NCBI GenBank assembly: GCA_027310465.1
Contig: DAIDAU010000316.1
Location: 1 to 36,619 of the forward strand
Direction: 5' to 3'
Source of the DNA: Rhodocyclaceae bacterium
Lineage (GTDB): Bacteria > Pseudomonadota > Gammaproteobacteria > Burkholderiales > Rhodocyclaceae
DNA length: 36,619 bases
The notes below the pieces were generated by a model that was not told the DNA's origin, ran no database searches, and saw only the letters and a program-made list of their open reading frames with translations. This document shows, piece after piece, positions 1 to 8,200 of this stretch. The position numbers and the translations under genes are program-made. How positions within the stretch are numbered: the stretch's first letter is position 1; every line of letters starts with the position of its first letter.

Positions 1-1181
1 GCATGAAGCCGACCTATGAGCTCCTGTACCGGCACGCGACGAACATCGATCTCATCGCCCTACAATACTTCGAGCTCTGGCTTGATCGCGAGCATCAAGG
101 CTGGCGCGCCGAACTCGAAATGCGCGGCACCACGAAGGAAGTGGCAAATCAAGCCAGCAAGACGGGGCGAAGCCTAAAAGCACTCAGCATCCTTGCTCTC
201 TTCCGCGAGAAAGGCTGGCACGATCCGATCGCCGATGCGCTAGGGTCCGTACTGACCAACGACAGAAGCTACTTCGAAAAGCTCGTCTCATCCCTTTACC
301 CGTTGCTCGAAAAGCTCACTACGGGTCGCATCAACGAACTCCTGTCGCCCGATATGAGCGATCCCGACGATCGTCGTCCCGTCTTCGATTGGGACAAGAT
401 CATCAACCAGGGTGGCATCGTCTATGTCGGCCTCGACTCCCTGTCCAACTTCGAGGTCGCGAGTGCCGTCGGCAACGCCATGTTCGCCGATATGACGTCG
501 ACCGCCGGCCGCCTTTACAAGTTCGGTGCGGCCTATGGCCAGTCGGGTTCGATACCGAAGCGCGCGGTTTCGATCCACGGGGACGAGTTCAACGAGTTGA
601 TCGGAGACGAGTTCGTCCCCATGCTCAACAAGGCTGGCGGTGCCGGCTACCAGGTCACCGTCTACACCCAGACTTGGAGCGACGTCGAGGCCAAGATCGG
701 ATCGAAGGCGAAAGCCGGCCAGATCGGCGGCAACCTCAACACCCTCATCATGATGCGGGTCAAGAACACTGAGACTGCGGAGATCCTTACCGATCAACTC
801 CCCGAGGTCGAGGTGCGATCGCGGATGCTTGTATCAGGATCCACGGGTGGTGGCGAATCGGACAGCCTCTTGCACTTCACTGCAAAGACCGAGGATCGAT
901 TCTCGACACGAAATGTTCCGATGATTCAACCAGCGGACTTGGTCCAGCTACCGAAGGGGCAGGCCTTCTGCCTAGTCGAAGGCGGGCAACTTATCAAGGT
1001 GCGGTTGCCGCTCGCGTCGGACGAGGACGACATCATGATGCCCGGGAATCTCGAGCAAGTGGCGATTGAGATGCAGCGCAAGTACGATCGGTACGCGGCA
1101 GCGGCCGACGCGGGGCTCGATAAGGGCATTCGCCCCTTGGCACAACTCACCGTCGAAGGAAGGGGGGCTCATGTCCAATAG
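1..1181 (+). CDS. traD: Conjugative coupling protein TraD (ICE type), C-terminal part, cut by window edge
   Basis: This is the C-terminal ~392 residues of a TraD-type coupling ATPase, which docks DNA substrates on a type IV secretion channel in conjugation. The reading frame is open at the left edge, so the first Met at base 3 is not the true start; full-length relatives are about 600-700 residues. The visible part holds a Walker-B-like strand (RAVSIHGDEFNELIG, about residues 180-195), the following VTVYTQTWSDVEAKIG segment and the NLNTLIMMRV strand typical of the SXT/TOL/PFGI-1 subfamily. The Walker A motif lies outside the window. Its last 11 bases overlap the DUF4400-type gene downstream, the usual partner in integrative conjugative elements. 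The family call is from recognition, not alignment. Confidence 0.85.
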   Translation, partial: MKPTYELLYRHATNIDLIALQYFELWLDREHQGWRAELEMRGTTKEVANQASKTGRSLKALSILALFREKGWHDPIADALGSVLTNDRSYFEKLVSSLYPLLEKLTTGRINELLSPDMSDPDDRRPVFDWDKIINQGGIVYVGLDSLSNFEVASAVGNAMFADMTSTAGRLYKFGAAYGQSGSIPKRAVSIHGDEFNELIGDEFVPMLNKAGGAGYQVTVYTQTWSDVEAKIGSKAKAGQIGGNLNTLIMMRVKNTETAEILTDQLPEVEVRSRMLVSGSTGGGESDSLLHFTAKTEDRFSTRNVPMIQPADLVQLPKGQAFCLVEGGQLIKVRLPLASDEDDIMMPGNLEQVAIEMQRKYDRYAAAADAGLDKGIRPLAQLTVEGRGAHVQ

Positions 1182-1872
1182 CAAACGCCCAGATGAGAGT
1201 ATCAGTCGTATCGTCTTTTGGCCATTTTGGTTTGCCGGCCGATTCCTGGTCGGAATGCTCTTTCTTTCGATCTTCGCGCTGATCATCGCAATCTGGGTCC
1301 ACAAGGCTCAATATGAGTTTTCGTTGGACGGAGTAAAGCAGCCGGTTACGCCCGCCTATATGGTGGAAGTCAATCGGCGCTCCATGGAACACTCCGCTAA
1401 CGCTTGGCTTTCCGATAAGGCAGCCAATGCCATGTACGTCATTTACTTCAAGATGACGGGCGTTCACGCGCTGGCGCTCAACCCCACAGGTCAGGGAGGT
1501 CAGGGATTTCTGGCCCGAGCAGTCGAACACAATCCCGATGCGGTCGCTGTCGCGATGCTGGCGGCGCGGCTGTTCGGCATTCGTGCCGCCAATGTCATTT
1601 TGTCGCTTCCCCTGATCCTACTCGTCGTCATGCTCGCTTCGGTGGACGGCCTCACCGAGCGCATCATTCGTCGGGAATGCGGTGGCCACGAATCCGACAC
1701 ACAATTCCGCGTAGCGAAGAAGTTTGCCTACACACTCTTACCGCCCGTTGTCGGCCTCGTCTACCTCTGCTTGCCAATGGACATTTCGCTGGGCGCAGTA
1801 CTGCTGCCAGCGCTTATCATTACGGCCGTCCTCGTCAGGACGAAACTCAAGTACTACAAGAAGTACATCTAG
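1171..1872 (+). CDS. ICE membrane protein, DUF4400 / TIGR03747 type
   Basis: The 233-residue protein has hydrophobic segments near residues 15-40, 135-160 and 190-220, a layout typical of the TIGR03747/DUF4400 membrane proteins encoded directly after traD in SXT- and PFGI-1-like elements. Its exact role is unknown; it is presumed to assist the coupling protein at the inner membrane. The start at ATG 1171 is chosen because a strong ribosome site (GAAGGAAGGGGGG) lies just upstream and because it overlaps the traD stop by 11 bases; the frame is open further upstream but only within traD. Further transfer genes would normally be expected nearby, but none is visible downstream, so this is the end of a module or a truncated element. 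Confidence 0.8.
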   Translation: MSNSKRPDESISRIVFWPFWFAGRFLVGMLFLSIFALIIAIWVHKAQYEFSLDGVKQPVTPAYMVEVNRRSMEHSANAWLSDKAANAMYVIYFKMTGVHALALNPTGQGGQGFLARAVEHNPDAVAVAMLAARLFGIRAANVILSLPLILLVVMLASVDGLTERIIRRECGGHESDTQFRVAKKFAYTLLPPVVGLVYLCLPMDISLGAVLLPALIITAVLVRTKLKYYKKYI

Positions 1873-1886
1873 GATTCAGGTCGATC

Positions 1887-2132
1887 ATGCCAAGACTATC
1901 GCCACCCTCCCCTGCGCTTAACCGTCTGCGCGCAGCTGCGGGGCTCATCCCGCTGATCGAAGACGGAATCACCCATTCGCGGATCGACGTGAAGCGCGCA
2001 GCAACGATGACTGCTTTCTGCGAATGGGCGGCCAATCACGAACTCGCCGGCGATCCGGAGGCCGAGCGACTGACTGCCGACGTGAAAAGCGGCCTCGAAC
2101 GGCTGCGGCCGGTTCTGGCCAAGGCCGCGTAG
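1887..2132 (+). CDS. Small protein of unknown function (ICE region)
   Basis: This is an 81-residue, mostly helical soluble protein (begins MPRLSPPSPALNRLRAAAG) that I do not recognise. The start at ATG 1887 follows the upstream stop by 14 bases and has AGGATTCAGG before it; a longer open frame reaches back to 1677 but lies inside the DUF4400 gene. It ends two bases before the stop of the convergent nuclease gene. No signal peptide, membrane segment or metal motif is visible. The spacing suggests transcription with traD and the DUF4400 gene, so a role in the conjugative element is possible but unsupported. Confidence 0.55.
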   Translation: MPRLSPPSPALNRLRAAAGLIPLIEDGITHSRIDVKRAATMTAFCEWAANHELAGDPEAERLTADVKSGLERLRPVLAKAA

Positions 2133-2134
2133 CT

Positions 2135-2644
2135 CTAGTCCGCGAAGCCCCGCCCGTATCGCCCGAAGAGATGGCGATACTTGTTGTATGCCTCGATCCA
2201 GTTGCTGGCGAAGGCGTGCCTGGCTTCCTCGAGGCTGACCTCTCGGCGGCAGACCGCCTTGTAGAGCGCGAACTCCAACTGATCCTTGCGCGCAGCGTTC
2301 CACTCTGAGTTGCGCGGTTCCGGCCAAAGGTTGCGAGGATCTGTCGGATGACCGCCGACGCTCAAGGGGATCAAATGATCCTCCTCGTAATCCTTCGGAT
2401 TGGCGTCGCGATAACCGTACCGGCGGATTTGCTGTTTCTTCAGCTTGTTTGTGTAGTAGGCCGGTGGCCGTACTTTCTTCGTCCAGCCTTTCACGCAGAC
2501 CGTGCGATCGATGTTGTCCTGCGTGATGTCGGGGTTGATAACCCCGGGCGTCAGTGCAGGGTCCGGTAGATCTGCCGCGATCGACCTTGCTGCGACCAGC
2601 AGCGCCATCGCCAGCGCGGCGATCAGATGGCAACAGCGCTGCAT
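2135..2644 (-). CDS. Exported HNH-type endonuclease-like protein
   Basis: The 169-residue protein begins with a signal peptide (MQRCCHLIAALAMALLVA, likely cleavage after ARSIAA). The mature part contains EEDHLIPLSVGG followed by DPRNLWPEP, the His-Asn core pattern of a small family of secreted HNH-like proteins common on proteobacterial islands. The expected activity is metal-dependent DNA cleavage in the periplasm or outside the cell, but the substrate is unknown. ATG 2644 is preferred because an AAGGA box sits at workable distance and the signal peptide starts there; ATG 2656 is an in-frame alternative. It is the second gene of a leftward pair, 14 bases after the SH3-like gene, and converges with the 81-residue gene. 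Confidence 0.7.
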   Translation of the reverse strand: MQRCCHLIAALAMALLVAARSIAADLPDPALTPGVINPDITQDNIDRTVCVKGWTKKVRPPAYYTNKLKKQQIRRYGYRDANPKDYEEDHLIPLSVGGHPTDPRNLWPEPRNSEWNAARKDQLEFALYKAVCRREVSLEEARHAFASNWIEAYNKYRHLFGRYGRGFAD

Positions 2645-2658
2645 CAGCTCGCCCATCC

Positions 2659-2967
2659 TTAATGGGCACTCAAATGCTCTAGCCCGACCCAGCCTTCCAC
2701 GTTTTGGCATCGTCCTTCCAGGATGCGAATATGTGCAACCTGGCTTCCCGGAAGGCCGATCGGCGCCGGGGTCATGTCCAGCACAGCTACAGCTTCACCA
2801 CGAAGCGGCTGACAATTGATGAATCGCGGACGGTTCAGGTCGAGACTTGCCAAAATCATCGCACTGTCTGCGAGCCGCACGACCTGGGGTTGGCTATCTG
2901 ATTGGGCTTGGGCGCCAACGATCGTTCCCAGGTAGGCACATAGTGCAATAGTGCAGAAGGCTTTCAT
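2659..2967 (-). CDS. Small exported protein with SH3-like C-terminal half
   Basis: This 102-residue protein has a clear signal peptide (MKAFCTIALCAYLG, cleavage probably after GAQA) and a mature region ending in a short beta-rich stretch (VAHIRILEGRCQNVEGWV) that resembles bacterial SH3-like domains, with two cysteines (in INCQP and GRCQN) that could form a disulfide. SH3-like domains often bind peptidoglycan or peptides, but no specific function can be claimed. ATG 3000 would add eleven residues (with a KKK run) before the signal peptide and cannot be excluded. It lies directly upstream of the exported nuclease gene, so the two are probably co-transcribed and may act together in the periplasm. 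Confidence 0.6.
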   Translation of the reverse strand: MKAFCTIALCAYLGTIVGAQAQSDSQPQVVRLADSAMILASLDLNRPRFINCQPLRGEAVAVLDMTPAPIGLPGSQVAHIRILEGRCQNVEGWVGLEHLSAH

Positions 2968-3162
2968 CGGTTTCTTCTTGAGTTCCACTGCGTTCTTCAT
3001 TGACAAATACATCTCCATCTTAGCGGGCGTCCCGGCGACGCCACATGGCGCGCAGCTTACCATTTTGGCTATTCGGACGGAATGCCGTCTTACCGAAGTC
3101 ATATGCGTAACAAGTAGAAACGGTTCTTACCGTATCCTTGTCAGACGAATAATTACAATCCC

Positions 3163-3179
3163 GTCCGTATCTCACGGAC
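3163..3179. promoter_or_regulatory. Operator-like inverted repeat before the HTH gene
   Basis: GTCCGT-ATCTC-ACGGAC is a perfect 6-bp inverted repeat with a 5-bp centre, ending 21 bases before the start codon at 3201. It sits in the divergent gap between the leftward SH3-like gene and the rightward HTH gene. The position suggests an operator for autoregulation, which is inference only. A second small repeat (GACGG-AATG-CCGTC, 3076-3089) lies nearer the leftward gene. No convincing -35/-10 pair was found. Confidence 0.35.
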
Positions 3180-3200
3180 ACGTATCGCGGTTGGTGGGTC

Positions 3201-3695
3201 ATGGAAAAGAAGAAAAAGGTCGTCAATCGGCGAGGGAGCTATTGGTACAACGCCGAAGAATTTTCAGAATGGGTCCATATGCTCGGCGGCGAAGAAGCTG
3301 TCGCGGAGCGTCTCGGCCTGAAACAGGAGACTCTGCATCGCTACTGCATTGGCCGAACGCCCATTCCCAAGGCCGTTTATGCCCTGCTTGAGATTCTATG
3401 CACCGGCCAATTAGCCCTGCTGCTGGGAAAGCAATGGGGTGAGGTGCGGATCACGCCGGGGGGCCTGCAACTGCCCGGCTGGCGACGCCCGTTCACGCCC
3501 TCCGAACTGCACGCCATGTTCATCATGGTGCAGGGCCGGCGCGTGGTCGACAACCAGTTGCGCATCGCCCAGAAGGATCTGGAGGAAGCGCAGCGATCAG
3601 CCGAAGAGTGGGAGCAAAAGGCTCGCTTCTACCGCAACCAGCTAGTCCTCGAATCCAAGCTCGGATGGATCCTAACCCGTATTACGGCTCCATAG
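3201..3695 (+). CDS. Helix-turn-helix DNA-binding protein (phage/ICE regulator-like)
   Basis: The 164-residue protein has an N-terminal Cro/CI-like helix-turn-helix (GGEEAVAERLGLKQETLHRY, about residues 29-48). A middle segment with WGEVRITPGGLQLPGW follows, reminiscent of small phage and ICE regulators. The C-terminal part is charged and probably coiled-coil (about residues 115-155), which would allow dimerisation. It has no signal or membrane segment. It is transcribed away from the exported pair and has a palindrome just upstream. It likely controls genes of the mobile element; targets are unknown. The start MEKKKKVV is the first ATG in frame and has no strong ribosome site. Confidence 0.6.
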   Translation: MEKKKKVVNRRGSYWYNAEEFSEWVHMLGGEEAVAERLGLKQETLHRYCIGRTPIPKAVYALLEILCTGQLALLLGKQWGEVRITPGGLQLPGWRRPFTPSELHAMFIMVQGRRVVDNQLRIAQKDLEEAQRSAEEWEQKARFYRNQLVLESKLGWILTRITAP

Positions 3696-3709
3696 GACAG
3701 GCACATCTT

Positions 3710-3723
3710 TTGATCTACATCAA
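3710..3723 (+). promoter_or_regulatory. Perfect FNR/ANR-type box
   Basis: TTGAT-CTAC-ATCAA matches the FNR consensus TTGAT-N4-ATCAA at all ten defined bases. It lies 15 bases after the HTH gene stop and is centred about 72 bp before the start point predicted from the downstream TTGACA/TATAGA pair, a class-I-like placement. The nearest gene that transcription from here could serve is rnfB, 600 bases downstream. Binding by an FNR-family protein is inferred from the motif only. Confidence 0.6.
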
Positions 3724-3752
3724 ACAATCGGCGCTACCCCGTCAATCTGTTG

Positions 3753-3782
3753 TTGACACCCGCATTGACATTCGGGTATAGA
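3753..3782 (+). promoter_or_regulatory. Sigma70-like promoter, candidate for the rnf operon
   Basis: A consensus -35 box TTGACA (3753-3758) is followed after 18 bases by TATAGA (3777-3782). A second TTGACA occurs at 3765-3770 but has no good -10 partner. Transcription would start near 3789 and give a leader of about 535 bases before rnfB. The link to rnfB is inferred from the absence of any other rightward gene and of a better promoter nearer to 4325. Confidence 0.4.
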
Positions 3783-3865
3783 TTCGCCTTGCGCAGTGAC
3801 GCATTTTCTTAACCGAGTGCAACACCGCCGATTGCCAGCCTCCCAGGCTATGCATATGTGCTAAA

Positions 3866-3932
3866 GCCCGCACCCTACTTCTAAAGCGGGCAACATAGTA
3901 CGCATTGGGCGTCCGCCCAATGTATATTATGT
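3866..3932. repeat. Palindrome cluster with 19-bp arms
   Basis: Arms 3893-3911 and 3914-3932 form a 19-bp inverted repeat around a 2-base centre: nine inner pairs (CATTGGGCG/CGCCCAATG) are perfect, and the outer ten have two G-U pairs and one C-A mismatch. Just to the left, GCCCGC (3866-3871) and GCGGGC (3886-3891) form another inverted repeat, and the 7-mer CTAAAGC is repeated directly at 3861 and 3881. Such structures occur at transfer origins, recombination sites and terminators; no T-tract follows on the plus strand. Function is unknown. Confidence 0.55.
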
Positions 3933-4128
3933 AAAATAGCAAACAACTCCGTTTTTGAGTAGTGCAATAGCTTTTCATATGGCAGAACAAAAAGTCGGTT
4001 TACAAGGCGATAAACCCATTGCTGCAATGCAGCGTCCCACATATACTTCGCCGCTCACGAACATGCGGGTTGCACAACTGCTCGCATGCAAGTCTGGGGA
4101 AGCAACAATCCGCCCTCCCTGCCTGTAA

Positions 4129-4258
4129 GCCGGAACATCTTCCGGCACGCCGTGTGAGGCGCCTTCCGGCCCGTCCCCGCAAGGGACCGACGGAAGGATC
4201 CACCGAAATCCGTATCTCTTCCGCTCGAGCCGGGCGCGTACGACCTTCGTACGACCCG
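4129..4258 (+). ncRNA. Candidate structured 5' leader of the rnf operon (three hairpins)
   Basis: Three strong hairpins follow one another. The first has stem 4129-4135/4140-4146 (GCCGGAA-CATC-TTCCGGC). The second pairs CCTTCCG (4162-4168) with CGGAAGG (4191-4197) around an inner GTCCC/GGGAC stem (4173-4177/4183-4187). The third pairs CGTACGA (4237-4243) with TCGTACG (4247-4253), extended by CGGG/CCCG. They end about 67 bases before the rnfB start. I did not recognise a known riboswitch core. A post-transcriptional control element is possible but untested. Confidence 0.35.
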
Positions 4259-4324
4259 CTCCGGGGAAGTGTTGTGGTTTGGCGCCGGAACGGAAGTCCC
4301 GGCTTTGGAAGGCGAAAAATCGTT

Positions 4325-5206
4325 ATGAATGATGTCTCGAGCCTGGCGATTGCGGGGGCGTTTATGGCGGGCCTGGGCGTCCTGCTGGCCTTCATGCTGT
4401 CCGTCGCCAGAAAGAAATTTTACGTTTTCGAAGACCCCCGCATCGGCGAGGTCGAGGACTTGCTGCCGAAGTCGAATTGCGGCGCCTGCGGCCAGGCCGG
4501 CTGCCGGGCCTTCGCCGAGAAGGTGGTCGAGGGCGCGGTGATCCCGGCGCAATGCACGGTCAGCAGCGAGCCGCAGCGCAAGCGCATCGCCAACCTGCTC
4601 GGCGTCGATGCCGGCGTGATCGAAAAGAAGGTGGCGCGCCTGGCCTGCGGCGGCGGCCGCCACGTGGCCTTCCTGCGCGCGCGCTACGCCGGCCTGAAGA
4701 GCTGCCGCGCCGCGGCTGTCGTCGGCGGCGGCGGCAAGGAATGCGCGTGGGGCTGCCTGGGGCTCGGCGACTGCCAGGTGGTCTGCCCCTTCGATGCCAT
4801 CGAGCTCGACCTGCACGGCCTGCCCAAGGTCGACGCCAACAAGTGCACGGCCTGCGGCGACTGCGTCGAGGTCTGCCCGAAGATGCTGTTCTCGATCCAG
4901 CCCCTGAGCCACAAGCTGTGGGTCGCCTGCCGCAACCACGCGGACGGCGACACCGCGGAGGCCGCCTGCGAAGTCGCCTGCACCGCCTGCGGCAAGTGCG
5001 TCGCCGACGCTCCTGCCGGGCTGATCGAGCTGTCGAACAACCTCGCCACCATCGACTACGCCGCCAACGGCAAGGCCGCGCGCGACGCCATCGATCGCTG
5101 CGCCACCGGCGCCATCGTCTGGTTCGAGAACCCGAACGTTTCCGCCAAGGGCGCCGCGGCGAAGAAGATCCTGCGCAACGAGCCCCTGCCCGTCCTGAAT
5201 TCATAA
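4325..5206 (+). CDS. rnfB: Rnf complex subunit RnfB (anaerobe-type, multi-cluster)
   Basis: RnfB is the ferredoxin-docking subunit of the Rnf complex, which couples ferredoxin:NAD+ electron transfer to ion transport. This 293-residue protein has one N-terminal membrane helix (about residues 5-27), then the PF04060-type cluster motif (NCGACGQAGC), a second motif (ECAWGCLGLGDCQVVCP), a full ferredoxin motif (KCTACGDCVEVCP) and two altered C-terminal motifs (CEVACTACGKCVADAP and DRCATGAI). The length and the ECAWGCLGLGDC segment resemble RnfB of acetogens and clostridia rather than the ~190-residue gammaproteobacterial form. Loss of the usual CP cysteine in the fourth motif and of three cysteines in the fifth suggests fewer clusters. 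ATG 4325 is preceded by GGAAGG at about 11 bases. It is the first gene of the operon. Confidence 0.9.
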   Translation: MNDVSSLAIAGAFMAGLGVLLAFMLSVARKKFYVFEDPRIGEVEDLLPKSNCGACGQAGCRAFAEKVVEGAVIPAQCTVSSEPQRKRIANLLGVDAGVIEKKVARLACGGGRHVAFLRARYAGLKSCRAAAVVGGGGKECAWGCLGLGDCQVVCPFDAIELDLHGLPKVDANKCTACGDCVEVCPKMLFSIQPLSHKLWVACRNHADGDTAEAACEVACTACGKCVADAPAGLIELSNNLATIDYAANGKAARDAIDRCATGAIVWFENPNVSAKGAAAKKILRNEPLPVLNS

Positions 5207-5225
5207 AAACCAGGTGACATCCATC

Positions 5226-8200
5226 ATGCTCAAGAAGATCCTCGACATCCTGAGTTCCGACTCGGAAAAGAAGAACGCGACGGTGAAGTATCCCGGCGTG
5301 CGCGACGCGGTCGACGGCAACACGGCCGTCATCCACGTCGAGCGCGAAGCCTCCGACGCCGCCGGCGCCTACCCGATCACGCCGTCCACGCAGATGGGCG
5401 AGTACTGGGCGGAAGAATCGGCCGCCGGCCATCTCAACGTCTCGGAGCGCCCGCTGATCTTCGTCGAGCCCGAGTCCGAGCACGCGGCGGCCGGCGTCAC
5501 CGCAGGCATGGCGATGACCGGTCTGCGCGCCGTCAACTTCTCCTCCGGCCAGGGGGTGGCGTTCATGCACGAGTCGCTCTACGGCGCCGTCGGCAAGCGC
5601 CTGCCCTATGTCCTCAACATGGGCTGCCGCGCCATCACCAAGGTTTCGCTCAACGTGCACGCCGGCCACGACGACTACCACTGCATCGACGACACCGGCT
5701 TCATCCAGGTGATGGCGAAGAACGCGCAGGAAGCCGCCGACCTGAACCTGATCATCCGCAAGACGGCTGAACTCGCGCTGACGCCGGCCATCGTCGGCCA
5801 GGACGGCTTCCTCACCACGCACCTGATCGAGTCCGCGCGCCTGCCCGAACGCGCGCTGGTCGCCGAATTCCTCGGCAAGCCGGACGACATCATCGACACG
5901 CCCACCCCGGCGCAGCAGATGCTCTACGGCCCGAAGCGCCGCCGCATCCCGGCGATCTGGGACGTCGATGCGCCGCTGATGTCCGGCACCGTGCAGAACC
6001 AGGATGCCTACATGCAGGCCACCGCCGGCCAGCGTCCCTTCTTCTTCGACCACATCGAGGAACTCGCCGATCGCTGCTTCGAGGAATTCGGCGAACTGAC
6101 CGGCCGCCACTACAACCGCGTCGGCGCCTACCGCACGGCCGACGCCGACTACGTGATCGTCGGCATGGGCAGCATGGTGGTGCAGGCGGAGGCCGTCGCC
6201 GACTACCTGCGCGACACGCGCAAGCTCAAGGTCGGCGTGGTGAACCTCACGATGTTCCGCCCCTTCCCCGGCGACCTGCTCGGCCACGTGCTGAAGGGCA
6301 AGAAGGGCGTCGTGGTGCTCGAGCGCACCGACCAGCCGCTTTCCGAGGACTTGCCGCTGATGCGCGAAGTGCGCGCCGCGCTGACCAAGTGCCTGGAGAA
6401 CGGCATCGCCGCCGACGGCGACAAGCCCTACCCCGGCTACGACAGCTTTGCTTCCCACGGCGACATGCCGCGCCTCTACTCGGGCTGCTACGGCCTCGGC
6501 TCGCGCGACATGCAGCCGGAAGCGATGATCGGGGCGATCGAGAACATGCTGCCCTCAGTTGGCAACAAGGGCGCGCACCGGAAGTTCTTCTACCTGTCGG
6601 TCGACTTCATCCGCGAGAAGGCCTTCAACCCGAAGGACGAGATCCACAACCAGAAGCTGCTCGACGCCTATCCGCGCATCAAGGAGATGGCGGTGCGCGG
6701 CTCCGAGAACCCCAACCTGCTGCCCAAGGGCGCGATCACCGTGCGCATGCACTCGATCGGCGGCTGGGGCGCGATCACCACCGGCAAGAACCTCGCGGTG
6801 ACGCTGTTCGAACTGCTCGGCTACGACATCAAGGCTAACCCGAAGTACGGTTCCGAGAAGAAGGGCCAGCCGACCACCTACTACCTGTCGGCCGCTCCCG
6901 AACCCATCCGCGTCAATTCCGAGTACCTGTTCGTCGACGTCGTACTGTCGCCCGATCCCGCCGTGTTCGGCCACAGCAACCCGCTGTCCGGCCTCAAGAA
7001 GGGCGGAGTATTCATCATCCAGTCGAACTTGGGCTCCGAGACCTGGGCCAACTTCCCAACCTGGGCGCAGAAGTTCATCGTCGACAACAACATCCGCGTC
7101 TTCTACATCGACGCCTTCAAGATCGCTCGTGAAGAAGCCGGCAGCCCCGAGTTGCAGTTGCGCATGCAGGGCAACGCCTTCCAGGGCTCGTTCTTCGCCG
7201 CCAGCTCGACCATGAAGGACGCCAAGCTGACCGAGGAAGCGCTGTTCCGCGCCATCGAGGCGCAGCTGCAGGCGAAGTTCGGCGGCAAGGGCAAGAGCAT
7301 CGTCGAGAACAACCTGCGCGTGGTGAAGCGCGGCTACACCGAACTCGTCGAGATCACCGACAAGCAGGTCGGCGTCACCCGGAAGGGCGGCGTCGCCAAG
7401 AAGGATGCAGGCCTGCCGATCATGCTCAAGCGCCTGCCGGAGACCGAGATGGGCGCCGGCGACATCCACCGCTTCTGGGAGCAGACGGGCAACTTCTACC
7501 TGACCGGCAAGGGCTCGGACAACCTCGTCGACCCGTTCATCGGCACCTCGCTGATGCCGGCGTCCACCGGCGTGTTCCGCGACATGACGGGCATCCGCTT
7601 CGAGCACCCGGTTTGGGACGCCGCCAAGTGCACGGCCTGCGGCAACTGCTACACGGCCTGCCCGGACTCCGCGATTCCCGGCCTGGTTAATTCCGTCGGC
7701 GACGTCTTCAACACGGCGGTCACCCGCGTCGAAACCGGCGGCACGCCGACCCGCTTCCTGCGCCGCGCGACGCGCACCGTGGAGAAGAAGCTGCGCGCCT
7801 GTATCTCCGGCGACGGTGTCGCCGTGCGTCCGCTGATCGACAAGGCCATCGCCGAGACGATCGCCGAAGCGCCCGCCGAGGACCGCGCCGGCATGGAAGC
7901 CGAGTTCAAGCTGTTTGCCGCGCAGATCGGCGACTTCCAGTTCTCCACGACCAAGCCCTACTGGACGCAGAAGGAGAAGAAGGCCAAGGACTCCGGCGGC
8001 CTCTTCTCGATCACCGTCAATCCTTATACCTGCAAGGCCTGCGCGCTGTGCGTGACGGTCTGCGAGGACGACGCGCTGAAGATGGCGACGCAGACCGACG
8101 AGTCGGTCGACAAGCTGCGCCAGGACTGGGCCTTCTGGCTCGACCTGCCGACCACCGGCAAGGAATACTCGCGCATCGACAGCCTCGACGAGAAGATCGG

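Larger units (their letters stand above)
3696..4324. other. Gene-free 629-base stretch between ICE region and rnf operon
   Basis: No credible protein gene was found on either strand. The left part (about 3700-4060) is visibly AT-richer than the surroundings, with a run of Ts at 3952-3956 and several inverted repeats; the right part (4085-4320) is GC-rich and full of hairpins. It contains an FNR-type box, a sigma70-like promoter, two palindromes and a structured leader region, listed separately. No tRNA gene or obvious attachment-site repeat was seen. It probably contains the border of the foreign segment and the control region of the rnf operon. Confidence 0.6.

Noticed and set aside
3742-3990. 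82-residue minus-strand open frame in the gene-free stretch
   Set aside because: No ribosome site, odd composition, and it runs across palindromes; no family resemblance.
4085-4324. Possible known riboswitch ahead of rnfB
   Set aside because: I looked for FMN, TPP, cobalamin, SAM and glycine core motifs and found none; kept only as a structured-leader candidate.
3696-4324. tRNA-type attachment site for the conjugative element
   Set aside because: No tRNA gene or 3'-end fragment was found there, and no copy of the 3' ends of the three tRNAs in this window.
5214-5225. GTG start for nifJ four codons upstream
   Set aside because: It overlaps the AGGTGA ribosome site that serves ATG 5226.
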